A program made the position numbers and the translations under genes. From assembly GCA_032158125.1 (NCBI GenBank), contig JASKOT010000020.1, positions 62,001 to 126,000 on the forward strand: 64,000 nucleotides of DNA, given 5' to 3'. The notes beneath the pieces were generated by a model. That model saw only the letters and a list, made by a program, of their open reading frames with translations, was not told the DNA's origin and searched no databases. Positions within the stretch are counted from its first letter, which is position 1. Every line of letters begins with the position of its first letter. This DNA comes from Papiliotrema nemorosa. Its lineage: Eukaryota; Basidiomycota; Tremellomycetes; Tremellales; Rhynchogastremaceae. Positions 23,034-38,085 of the stretch are shown piece after piece.

Positions 23034-23469
23034 GGCTGGTGTATCTCGTAGAAATCTATAGACTTTTTAGATCTTTGGGCAGCCTGCTGCATGATGCAGA
23101 ATATGTATATTCACCTGCCGATCTCCACACCAAGACGACTCGTCAGAATCTGCACCGCTTCCTATGGAGTAATGTTGATTGCTTCATCGTGTGTCTCTAA
23201 TCATGATAGACAAATTCGAATGTACTGCAAATGTTCTTCACTAGTACGCTTTCCCTTCACGGCTCCTCAACAGCTCCTCTTCTCACGCTCCAGAGCACCT
23301 CCTTCGTCGGCTAACTCCACATGACCTGCGCGTGATCCCCTGGCAGAGCGGGCGAAGCCAAAGGAGTCCCGTTTGAGAACCTAGAATTGCTCATCAAAGC
23401 GGGAGATTTCAGTGAATCAAGCCTTTACATCAGTCTTGAAGATCTCTACCGCGCATCCCCTCGCGCCAC

Positions 23470-26717
<3,248 letters not shown>

Positions 26718-27515
26718 GATGGGATCCCACGACTCGATGAACCTGGATGACCACTTCTGCGGGTAGAGTCCTGATGATTCCTTTCTCTCTGTATACGTCG
26801 CTTTGCTTGATTTCGATCTTGACGAAACCTTCAATCGTCAACGCGTGTTCGGCCCTACCTGCAATACACAAGCACAAGGGTACGAGCGAAATCAGCATAA
26901 GGATTTTATGAGCATCCAGGCTTTTATGTATAACCTGGCTCGTTCCTTGTTAGCGTTCTGTTGGCGATCTGCAGCCAGGCGAGAACCGGCTTGACTTGTT
27001 TCACATCCTTCATAGCCATGTTGACGCGTCAAAGAGGTGTGAGACTGCATGCTTGTGAAAGGGTCACCATTGCCGATCGTGTCTTTTCAGACGAGGCGAG
27101 AATGATGGCGTTGTAGGTGAGGGCGGGTGCGAGGCCGGGCCGCGCGAAACTTGTCGAGAGGAGGTATTGTACAGTAACGAGCACTGCCATCCAGGTCACA
27201 AGATGGAGAGAGTCGGAGCATGAGTCTCGCGGAAACCGATAAATGGATATGCACATGTGTGAGCAGTCTTGAACAGTCTCTTGGATCGCAAGCGTCACAA
27301 GGACGAAGAGTGAGGATGAACATCTAAAGCGTCCATCGTAGTTTGGCTCGACGCGACCAGAGTCCCCCCTATTCAGATGATACTACGTCTCACCGCGCAG
27401 GCGACAGGCATCATATCATCAGCCGTGCATAGATTTACATGGAGCGTGTCGCAGATAGCAGTCACAATTGATAACGCCGCACAAACAAACCAACGCCTCC
27501 GCCCACATTCAGCCT
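26718..27515. other. Intergenic region upstream of the kinase gene, 798 bp
   Basis: Lies between the kinase ATG and the SPB1 stop, both minus strand. The minus-strand frame continues open upstream of the ATG without another ATG, so it is probably leader. No second gene, tRNA or repeat is seen. Confidence 0.5.
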
Positions 27516-30500
27516 CTACGACCTCTTCTTCTTGGCTGCCTTCTTGACCCTCTTCAACGCCCTGGTCTCCTTTCTCATCCTGGCATCGACAATCTTATAC
27601 TTGCCCTTGACACCTCGAGGTCTACCTTGAACACCTTTATTTGCTCCCCGAGCCACGACAATCTTCTTGTCCTTCTTCTGTTCCTTGCCGAATGCCTTGC
27701 CTAGCACTTTACCCACTTGCCGAGCCTTGGAAGCGTCATCCAAATCTTCCGCTTCCATGACTCCGTCTGCCTTCTTTCGGGCTTTCTCAAGTCGTTGATG
27801 AGCCTTGAACTTCTTTCGAGCTTTCGCCTCGGCAACCTTCTTGATAGGTCGGGCATCGAGAGCTCGCTGTCGATCACGCAGAGCAGCCATGGCTTCCTTG
27901 GTAATCGGTATGTTGGGCTTGTAGTACTTCGACTCGTCGTCGAGGAACCAGGCTGGCAGACCATCTTTGTTGAATGTGGAGAGTCGGTTGAAACCATCAT
28001 CTATCAGCTTGTCGGCGGTTGTCTGACGGTTGACCAGTTGTGTTGCGAGTGTTACCGCCTCGGCAGTCAAAAGACCCTTATCTGGATGTTTAGCGAAGCA
28101 TTTGGCGCTAGACCCAATCCACTCACCCTTGATGATCTGCTTCTTGACCTCGTCCTGATCCTCGTCGTCTACGTCCCACGACGGCCCATCGTCTTTGGTT
28201 TGAGGAACGATTTCAAAGTCGTCCTCGTCATCCATGTCGACATCCTCGTCATCGCCTTCCAAAGTCTTGTCATCCTCGTCACTGGACGCCTCCATATCCT
28301 CATCTTCATCTTCCTCTTCTTCATCCTCATCCTCGACATTCTCTTCTTCGCTCTCCTCGTCGTCTCCGTCCAGAGCAGCGAGATCGCCAGCATCCTTGAA
28401 CACAGACTGGTCGAACCAGACTTGAGCCTGCCTACTCATCTGTGCTCGTTCCTCCTTCTCTCGCAATGACGTGACGAGTGTCTTGGGGGGAGGTCTTGCA
28501 GTGGCATGTCCGTTGCTGGTGACCCTCGAATTCTCCTTCCTGGCGATCTTGGTGGGCCGCTCGACATCGTCATCTTCGTCACTCGAATCCGGCTCCTCTC
28601 CCAGCCTCGCCTTGTTGGCAGCGATGACATCCCATCCTCCCTCATCGCTCTCTTCTTCCTCTTCCTCGTCGGCATCTCCTCGCCTGGGGATGATTTTGAC
28701 TCCTCCATTCCTATATGTTGTCTCAACACCATCGTCCTCTTCCCCTTCCCTGATACCATGCCACGAGTCATAGTTTTTGTCCTTTGCTCGAGCCTCCTTG
28801 ACGCGGAATTTTGCGTCCCTCTCGTTCTTTCTCTCCTTGTACTCGTCGTACAGTCCGTCCAACTCGCCTTCCAAGGCACCTAACCTCCGCTCTCGCTCCT
28901 CATCAGAGTCCAGCACTTCCTCGTCGCTTTCCTCCTCCTCTTCTTCTTCTTCCTCCTCCTCATCGCTCATCCCGTCTACATCGACCATGGTGTCTCCTAA
29001 ACCTTTCCTCTTGCCTCGTCGAGCAGCCTCGCGCTCTCCCTCACCCAAGTCGAAGATTTCAGCCTCACCGGCCAGTGCTCGATCCTCATTGTCCAGTCCT
29101 TCTGGGGCGGTCATATGAAGTTGCAGCTTGAGCAGTTCTCGCGCTTTCTTCTCATTATTCTTCTTCCGTATTTTCCTTTGTTTGGCCATGAGTTGTTCGT
29201 GCATCCGTTTCAACTGTTGTTCAGCTCCTCACCAATGAGCCCTTCATTACTCACCTCCTCCGTGACCTGCTCCTCCTCGTCCATGGGCTCAACCGTAACT
29301 TCCTCCGTCACATCCTGTGTAGTATCCGCCTTGACATCGATGCCCAATTCTAGCCTCAACGCCAGCCGCCATTTCATCAATGCCTTGAAGTCCCCCTTTC
29401 CGAGCACTTTCAGATCCTTGCAGTTTGCCACGACATCAGGGGTTGTGAATCGGGATTTGAGCCATCTGTTTGTGAGCCGCGACAGAAAGCGATGTACAGA
29501 GTCCAGACTTACGCTTTCTCTTCCTCGGTAGCAAAGTCTATCTCGTTCATCGTACCCAACAGGGAGACCGGATCAATCCCTCTGATGAACTCCGATGCTG
29601 TCATTTTGTGATGTAGTGTGTAATCGCCCTCTGCATAACCCTCTCTTTGCCTCCTCTTCTTCTCTGGCATGAAGACATTGGCGTGCGAGTTACCCGAAGA
29701 AGCGAGTCGGGCAGCAGCTGCGGCGGCGGCAGACGTTGATGCGGGAGTAGCAGAAGATTCACCATTGGCATCGGCAGGGAGTTCAGTAATGGATGTGGGA
29801 AGAGGCGCAATGTCTTTGAAGACATGCTTGGGGTCGAGGAATTTCGGATCAATGTGTTTGGGAGCAAGGAACTCCTGGCACACGACAAAGATTTCTGCCG
29901 AGACGTTACTGGACGATTAGCTGAATCATGGTGCGAATGACCGTGCTCACCGAGATGAAGGGGGTTTTGTCGCTTCGACCGTCTTGAATAGCTGGTTGAA
30001 CACCCACATCAACGAGTTGTAGTCTTGACTCCTGAACACCTTGGTTACGAAAGTTCCGCCCTTGACCAGGAACTCTGATGCGAGCTTCAAACTTTGCAAC
30101 ACCAGTTCATTTTGCGTGAAGGCATCCTGAACCCAAGCTGAACCGACATTGGGCGCACCATCGTGCATGACCAGGTCGGCTTTCCAGTCGTGCATGTGTT
30201 TCTTGAGCTCGGCGCGACAATGAGGCGTGGTGATATCCGAGACAAAGGTGGTGACATGCGGCAATGGTCGAATGGCGTTGAGATCCACACCGATTATAAG
30301 AGAGCCTTTAGGCATGTATTTCTCGGCGACCTGCAGCCAACCCCCTGGAGCGGCACAGAGATCGATGGCGCATTTCGATTTGGCGAGGAAATCGTATTTC
30401 CGATTCAAATGGATCAACTTGCTAAGCAGGTCAGAGGGTATACACAGGGTGCGGTAATGAATGCAAGCAAGCAGTGGGATGAAAGACTTACAAAGCTGAA

Positions 30501-30583
30501 CGAGCTCGGTACCCTTGCTCCTTGGCGAGCTTGTAGAACTTGTCCAATCGCCCTTTACCTGTTTTCTTGTCGTGTTTACCCAT
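27516..30583 (-). CDS. SPB1: 27S pre-rRNA (guanosine/uridine 2'-O-) methyltransferase SPB1
   Basis: Nucleolar FtsJ-type 2'-O-methyltransferase of 60S ribosome assembly. The model is complement of 27516-28081, 28127-29213, 29255-29465, 29513-29908, 29951-30421, 30492-30583, 940 aa. The N-terminus [20 protein letters not shown] and RARSAFKL, the SAM loop [22 protein letters not shown] and FVTKVF are the FtsJ landmarks with the K-D-K catalytic residues. Next comes the Spb1 middle region ([23 protein letters not shown]), a very acidic linker and the Spb1_C end with [16 protein letters not shown] and a lysine-rich tail. A 45-nt intron at 28082-28126 is a multiple of three without a stop; I removed it because splicing gives [13 protein letters not shown]. 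The gene is divergent from the IQGAP gene. Confidence 0.94.
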
Positions 30584-30985
30584 GGTGAGGTATGTAGTAC
30601 TGGGTGAAGGTCCAAGGTGGAGGGCTTTTGGGAAAAGTTGCAGAAAACCTCTTAACCGGCGGACACCTCCGCTCAGGGCGTCCGGTGGCCAAAAGAAAAG
30701 AGAGGCGAAACACTAACAGGTCACTTGAATATAGTTTGATTTTTGCCACCCGCAGACCTGTCTACCCCCCGTGTTTTTGTTTGGGACGCGTTTCGAAATG
30801 GGGTGTCTGAGCAGGGAACCATCACCATCACCCACCTTCGACACCTCGTCATTGACCGACCTCTTCGACAGGTCAGCTTCCATGTTCGACACCTTCGACT
30901 GAATCTCGACCCGGCGAAAAACTAGCTTGGGAGGACTCCGCAGCGGAATCGGTAGGAGTTGACCCAGTACAGACCCTTTCCCACC
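30584..30985. promoter_or_regulatory. Divergent promoter SPB1 / IQGAP, 402 bp
   Basis: Both genes read away from this stretch. It contains CACCTTCGACACC-like repeats at 30835-30903, where CACCTTCGAC occurs twice about 60 bp apart. No clear TATA element is seen on either strand. Confidence 0.45.
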
Positions 30986-33900
30986 ATGCCGGACATCATC
31001 CCATCACCCTCCTTCGATGCAGGGGTGCCCACCTCGCCACCCAAAGGGCTGTCCAATTCTCCTAGTGCCCGCATGTTCGGCTATCAGCAACGCATCTTGC
31101 AACGCACATCATCCGTCAAGACCGGAGGGACACCGCTCTCGCTGTTGGCTTCACCCGACAAACAAGCAGTTTCAGGTGTCGAGCCCATCGCTGCGCCATC
31201 ACAATCACCTTTTCTCGCTCATACGGTATCGTCACCTCCTTCGACACCGATTCGACAGAGTGTCAGTCGCATGATGGCTAACATGGAGAGCAACAAACCG
31301 CCTGCATCTACTCTATCGAGACCTGTCGGACTTGGAATCGGTATTGGAAGTCACAGCCGGAGTGCCAGGTCCGTAGACTTGGTCCGAAGCCAATGGGAGT
31401 CAAAGATCAACGATGCTGCCAGTGATGCCTCTCTACCTCCCACCCCGCGCTCGACCCGAGGCAATCTCTTCTCCCCTCCTCTCCCTTCGTCCGGTAGTAT
31501 CTCATCGGCCGCTTCTCCCCCCGTCAAGACCCCATCAACAGTGGATCTCACTCGCGAGTCGGCATCAAGCGATCTCTTTACCACGCCGGAAAGAATCACC
31601 CCGACGAAGCGATCGACTATCGGCGGGCTTGACGGGTTTGATGTTCCCAAGTTGCCAGACTCCGCGGTAGCAGAACGGACACCTTCAGATCGGATCCCCC
31701 GAGCTCGACCAGCCTCAATCTCGTCACATGCGTCCATCATGACACCTCAAGGGACAGGTAGTAGTATCATGTCAAGCGGGAGGAGTCAGGCGGTCGAAGA
31801 CACACTGGCGCAGGCTCGGGCCAACGCTCTGAAGAGATTAGAGGCAAGGAAGAAGGCCAAGGGAGAATCGATCGGTAGTACACCGGTAGCATCCACCGTC
31901 AGGACTGATATGCCTCCACCTGCCATCACCCCTTCCACTTCTACCGCGTCGAGCACTTCCACTATCGCTTCGTCGCCCTCGGTCAAAACCCGATCCTCGC
32001 CTTTTGGCGGGCTCTTCGAACCTCCATCCGAGACCCCGTCCAAACCAATACCTCCCAACGCGAAAGAGGAGTCGACGCCGACTTCAGCCTCGACATCGTC
32101 TTCGAGACCATCCTATAGGTCGCTCGTGACCCCTCCGACAGCTCCATCTTCTCGCTACGTGCCCTCCGGCCTCGGTCGTGCAGATGTCTCACCTAACACC
32201 TTGCCATCTGGCGCCTCCACGCCTACCCTGAAAGTCGGCTCGTCCTCCGACAAGTACGGATCTATCAGCCGGTCTGACAACCGTCGTTTGGGTCGTCATC
32301 TTCCACGGATCGCGTCTGGCGAAGGAGGATGGGAAGAAGAGGACGCGCCAAAGAAGCCCGCTCGAAGGGTACCCTCTACTCTGGGCCGGGGTGATTCTGT
32401 GGTGTTACCTTCCTCTCTTGGTGATACCTCGGGCTCCTTACCAACCAGTCGAGCGGAGCCTCTGCGCCCATCGACGTCCGACAATGTACAATCACCGCCG
32501 ACCATACCGTCGACGCCGACATCAAAGCGTCGGTCCATTGTAGTCCATACGCCGAAGGAGGGTCTAGCCACACCCAGAGCGGAGATAGCAGGTGACGAGA
32601 TGAAGGGATTGATGAACGCAGTCGGGACACTCCCTTCACGTGGTCTAGTCAAGGAGGATGATGGAGTCACTGGTGAGCTCCACCCTTCTTGTCTCGCTGA
32701 CTGTCAGGGATGACGAATCGACTTCGACTATCTCGCTCAACTCTTCCTCCCTCAGCATCTTCCCGTGATCTGGCACCGGCTCCTCTTCCATCCCGGAAGT
32801 TGATGCACACAAATTGGATGGATAAGCAGAGGCACGCTCTTGCTGCTTACGAGTATCTGTGTCACGTCGGTGAGGCTCAGCAATGGATCGAAGGTTGTCT
32901 CGACGAGGAGACTGGATTCGGAGTGACGGAAATGGAGGATGGATTGAAAGATGGTGTTGTGCTGGCCAAGTTGGCTAGGCGCTTCCAGGGTGAAGCAGTC
33001 GTCAAGAAGATCTGGACGGTGAGCCCAGAGAACGGGTTGAGCGCCAGGCTGACGGTGCAGGATAGCAAGCATAGGTACAAGCAAACGGACAATATCGCTG
33101 CTTTCTTGTCTTTTCTGCGCACAGTCGGAATGCCAATGGTGCGAAAGATGTGCTGGACATGCACCTGACCAGCAGACCTTTACATTTGATCCGATCGACT
33201 TGTACGAGAAGAAGAATATACCGAAGGTCATCTTCTGCATTCACGTGCTCAGGTGAGTCTGTTGTCTGGAAGCCAGATTGGGGCTGACACATAGTCATTT
33301 GCTTGCTAAACAAGGATTAGCCGAGCGTATTGGAAACCTCGTTGGCCAATTCGATTTTACTGGTTCGTTTAGCCCTTATTACAGCTCGTGAGCTAATCTA
33401 TCAGATGAGCAACTGGCAAAGACGCAAAAGGGTTTGCAGGGAGTCGCAATGCCAAACTTTGGTGATGCTCGAAAACATCTTGCCCGGGAAGCCAGCTGGG
33501 AGCCTGAACCTGAAGAGCCAGAAGAAACGGAGGATGAGCGTAAGTTGGCGGTGGACAGAAGGCCGAAGCTGACATTGCTAGGCCGCGATAGGGAGCTGTT
33601 GGAGTGTGAGCCATCGATTAAAGGACTTCAGACGCATCTGAGAGGACGGCTCGCTCGAATGCGCGTGTCTCGTATCAACGCCCAATTGGATCTAGCTATA
33701 CCCGTCATCAAGAGATTCCAAGCTCGATCTCGTGGAGCTATGTGCCGTCGACGACTAGTCGCCGAGCGCGAGCGGCAAGAGTCGATGCATGACTGGGCGA
33801 CGGAGCTCCAGAGCGCCGCTCGACGTTCCATCGCTGTGGCTAAGTACGCCAAGGAAGCGCAAAATGCCCAATCTCTCGATCAGATGGCTGTACACTTGCA

Positions 33901-36900
33901 AGCGCAGGCCCGACGTATATTGGCAAAGACTCGTCGTGCGCAGGCAAACAAGTCGCTTGAATCATCGACAAAAGCGGTAATCGGCATTCAAGCAGCATGT
34001 AGGAGGTGTCTGGCGCAAAAGGAGAGAAAGGCGATCGAGCGGGAAATTATTCGTCCGGAGGTGCTTTCTTCGATATCCTCAATCCAGGCGTTTGCGCGGG
34101 GGCGAATACAACGCCAAAAGGGTGCGGAAGAGCTTCGCATGCGAGAGAGCCAAGCTTCTACATTTGTGGCGATTCAGAGTCAACTCCGAGGTGTGCTAGT
34201 TCGCCGAAAGCATCGAGCTCGCGAGGAGAAGTTGGACAATGCCACAGACTATATTGTCGCGATTCAAGCAGCAGCTCGCGGTTTGCTCGCACGACAAAAG
34301 AAGAGGACCTACGTCAAACACCTGCAGCAGTCGTTGCCGGTCGTTTCGTCACTTCAAGCCGCTGCTCGAGCTCGACTTGCCCGCCAAAATCACAACAACA
34401 TGCAGAAAGCTCTGGCAAAGGTCGAAGTGGCCGGCTCGGTCGGTGGGCTCCAAGCTTTCCTCCGGAGTCGATTGGCCAAGAAGCAGACCACGGAGCAGAA
34501 GAAGAAGCTGGAATTTGTGCAACCCGATGTCATTGGCTTCCAGGCCGTTGCTCGAGGGTATCTTGCTCGACAAGAATACCGAGAATGGAAGGAGTATTTG
34601 CAAGACCCGCGTACGCAAGGGGCGTTGGTCTTTCTTCAATCCCTCATCCGAGGATTCTTGGCCCGGCGACGTCGATGGGTCAAGATGAGCGATTACTACC
34701 GAAATCAACATCAGATTGTCAAGGTACAAGCTCTGTGGCGAGGTCGAGCAGAACGGCAATTGTACGAGAGACTTGTGACGGGCATCTCGGTGGATGTCCC
34801 GACCATTCAAAACTACATGCACTTGCTGGACGATACCGATGCCGACTATCAACGACAGATACGTACCGAGGCTCTTCGACGGGAGGTCGTCCGGCTGATC
34901 AGGGAGAATCAATCGCTCGAGACCGAGGTGAAAGACCTCGATACCAAGATCGCGTTGATTCTCAAGAACAAGATGACATTCGAGGAATTGGCTCGAGCGA
35001 AGCATCGTGCAAAGGACCATATGATCGAGGATCAATCTTGGAAGGACAACAATAGCCGAGATCCGTTTACATCGCATGTTCATCTGGATCGAGCGAGTCA
35101 AAGAAAGCTGGAGCTATACGAGTACTTGTTCTTCATGCTTCAGACCAAGGGGGAATACCTCGCTCGACTCTTGTTCGCTTTGTCGCAGAACGAGGAGCAC
35201 GAGAAGGACAAGAGAATGGTAGAGACTGTTGCTTTGATCTTGTTCGGGTACGGACAGGAAAGACGCGAAGAGTACCTGTTCCACAAGTTCCTCCAGGTAG
35301 GCCTTGCTCCGTGAGTACTGGCTGACCAGCAGATCTCCGTCCATGAGGAGGTTTTGCGCGCCAGATCAATCGAGGACATGGTCCAAGCCAGATTTTCGAT
35401 ACTTTCAGTCGCGACGCAGTATCTCAAGCCTATTGTGACACCATATCTGCAGCAGGTACTCGATATGCACATTATGAGCATCGTCGATACGCCACATCTG
35501 GATCTTTCGACAGACCCGGCTGACGTGAGTATTTGGTGAGGGATGGGATCGCGCTGATGATAGATCTATCGACGGCTCATCAATGAGGAGGAAAGTCGGA
35601 CTGGCGTTCCATCACAGAAGGCAAGAGATCTTGATGGTAATCAGGTCTTGCAGGCGGATGAAACAGCAAGAACGCTATACATTCAGCGTGAGCTCCTTGT
35701 TCCAATAGAAGATTAGTAGCTGAGGAGACAGACCTTCAGGAGTTGCGGCATCTTACCAAGACCCTTCTCGATACCTTGTACCGCTCGGTTCAGGCCATGC
35801 CATTTACCATCCGGCTTTTGGCTCGAGAGGCAATGTTGGCCTTAAGGGTCAAGTTCCCGGACTCGATGGACGAAGAGCTCACTCCCTCTGTCGCCAAGAC
35901 GGTCATTCTGCCGTTCATTCTCTCAGCTATCATGTGAGCCATGCAGGCTTGACTCCAAGCTAATGATCAGCGCACCCGAGGTATATGGAATGAGCTCCGA
36001 GCAGGGTCCGATTGGGCCGGTTCAGAGGCGCAACCTCGCAGCTATCGCCAACTTGATTACCCATGTTGCAGAGCAAGACTTTATGGGATTACACGATCAC
36101 TTTGTCAGGACACCTCTGAATCAGTTCATTCAAGCCGAGGGGCCTGCATTCAGGAATTGGGTACTGGATGGTGAGTCATCCTGGCTTCTGTGTTGTAACG
36201 CACCTCACCGGTAGTCGCTTCTGCAGACCCGCTCGAAACGCACTTTGGGGCGGATGAATTGTTGGAGAACACCGTTCAACCCAAGCCTATTATGATTACC
36301 CGAGCCGAAATTTACGGCACGCTGAGCATTCTGATAAAGAATCTCTCAATCTTGGTTGGTCTAATCGACTTGCCTGAGAGCTTCGAGCTGAATTATAGGT
36401 ACCTGGAAAGGGGCGTGACCCACTCGCGGCCGTGTTGGAAGAACTGGAAGGTCCGCCTATTGATTATGATCGGGGCAAGAACACCGTGACGCTACGCCTG
36501 ACTAATCGGTTGGCTCAGCTGGAAGGTGAGCTAGATGGACGTGTGATTGAAGCTGACAAGAAGCATCGGGTCCCGAAGCTATGCAGAAGGAAGACTGGGT
36601 ACAGGCCAAACGACATGTCCTGGCGGTCCTCCGTGTTCAAACTGGTAAGACGCTGTATGATGTCTTGATCGATACACCAACTATGGAACACGGCCAAATA
36701 TGGGTCGACTTGGTACATCGTGATCTGGCCAGGGAGGAAGCGAAGAGATTACGAGGTGGTCTACCGCCCACTCCCAAAGAGATGGAGTATCAAATTGAGA
36801 GTATTAGATCGTAAGCGCCCCCGCACCGACGCAGCATGAGCTTACCCTTAGTCTACCCTTCCACGAGGTCAAACATCGAGCGATTGAATTCTGCATGAAG

Positions 36901-37668
36901 CTAGAGCGACGTGGCGAGCTTTCCCGGGATGATGCTTTCGAGGGTTTACTGGTTTCCATCGCCAGTGACATTCGACAGAAACATCATTTGAGGAAGCAAC
37001 AGCAGCTGAATGCGGTTGGAATCGAACGAGCGCACGATGATATGGTAGCCAAGCATAAAGGCTTTGAGGAGCAGATACAGAGTTATCACCAATTCATCGA
37101 CTCGTCCATGGCCAGTTTGCAAAAGGGGTAAGGAAGCGACTCGGGTGTGGAAGAACGCTAATCGTTTCAGGAAGAAGAAACCGACATTCTTGTCAAAGCA
37201 ATACTTCCATCAACGGTCCGAGGCAAAGTCGGGACGAAAGGCCCAATTTGGAACGTACAAGTACACTGCGGCCGACCTGTATCAGCGAGGTGCGCTCTGG
37301 CGGCCCTAGTGACGACCTCGAGCTAACTTGAAAGGAATTTTGCTGGGAATCAACCAGCTCTCGCCGAATCAGTTCAACGAGGTTCACGTTGTCCTCGCGT
37401 CCAACGAGGTCGGAGTCTTCTCTCTCGAGATGTCATCTTCGGTCATCACTGCTCCTGGGACCGGTCATGCTATCATGGGCAGAGAAGAAGTTCGGATGGA
37501 AGATCTCTTGCAAGCTCAATTTGAAAACGAGTTGAATCTTTTGGCGTTTGAGGGGATGGCTACGTTTAGTATCAACATGTTGATCCATCAGATCAATAAG
37601 AGTGAGCACTTCTTTCACAAACACTGTCCAAGAACAACCGCTGATGAGCAGAGTTCTATTCGGTGTAG
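30986..37668 (+). CDS. IQG1: IQGAP-family protein (CH, IQ array, RasGAP-like, RasGAP_C)
   Basis: Scaffold for actin, calmodulin and myosin light chain at the cytokinetic ring. Eighteen exons: 30986-32672, 32708-33018, 33061-33138, 33176-33252, 33295-33362, 33405-33539, 33582-35296, 35333-35524, 35564-35687, 35732-35933, 35971-36170, 36215-36354, 36399-36525, 36561-36810, 36852-37127, 37171-37289, 37335-37601, 37652-37668; 1994 aa. A Ser/Pro-rich 560-residue N-terminus precedes a calponin-homology domain (AQQWIEGCLDEETGFG, TFTFDPIDLYEKKNIPKVIF). About thirteen IQ-like repeats follow (VVAIQ/LQAxxRGxLAR pattern), then the GAP-related domain (TKTLLDTLYRS, LTKSV-like, IIAPEVYG) and the RasGAP_C end (GTYKYTAADLYQRG, FSINMLIHQINKKFYSV). 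Two 42-nt introns (33019-33060, 33540-33581) have no stop and are easily missed. Confidence 0.94.
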
Positions 37669-38085
37669 GTGTGTCGTTTAGAATCGCGGGAATTACGATG
37701 GAGGAGGATCATATAGAACGGAGGTTATGACGATTGTAACGATGCTAGCGTATGAGCAGATAGGATGCATGGACAATGAGTTTACTGCGACTCATGTATA
37801 TCTTTCACAGTATCCAGTGTGTAGAGCTGCATGGCCACTTGGGCGAGTTGAGCTGGGAGGAAGGCCGAGGGGAGTGAATCTGCAGATCTCCTCATAAGAT
37901 GACGGTGTTTCAGAGTTGCCCGCCTATAATAGCCGAGGGTCGATTCCTCGTTCAATCCATCATCGAGTCCTAGACTGCGCCCTTACACCAAGAGGTCATC
38001 TCCTCGAGGAGTCCCCTCAGTTATCACCTATCGTACCACTTGATCAGCCACCAGAGTCATCGTTCTTGAAGTATAGCATCACATC
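37669..38085. other. Intergenic region, 417 bp
   Basis: Separates IQGAP from the second chromodomain gene, both plus strand. CGAGGGTCGATTCCTCG at about 37933 is a perfect 5-bp hairpin, but it is not part of a tRNA. Nothing else is supported. Confidence 0.45.

Noticed and set aside
27717..28469. Open frame of 250 codons antisense to SPB1, hydrophobic in parts
   Set aside because: Antisense of the acidic Asp/Glu tract naturally gives Ser/Leu/Ile-rich frames; no promoter or splice signals.
34006..35055. Open frame of 349 codons on the plus strand inside the IQGAP gene
   Set aside because: Alternative frame over the repeat-rich IQ region; the main frame gives clear IQ repeats, so this is a shadow.
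37915..37970. Possible tRNA T-arm (CGAGG-loop-CCTCG)
   Set aside because: Loop is GTCGATT rather than TTCRANN and no acceptor, D or anticodon stems can be folded around it.
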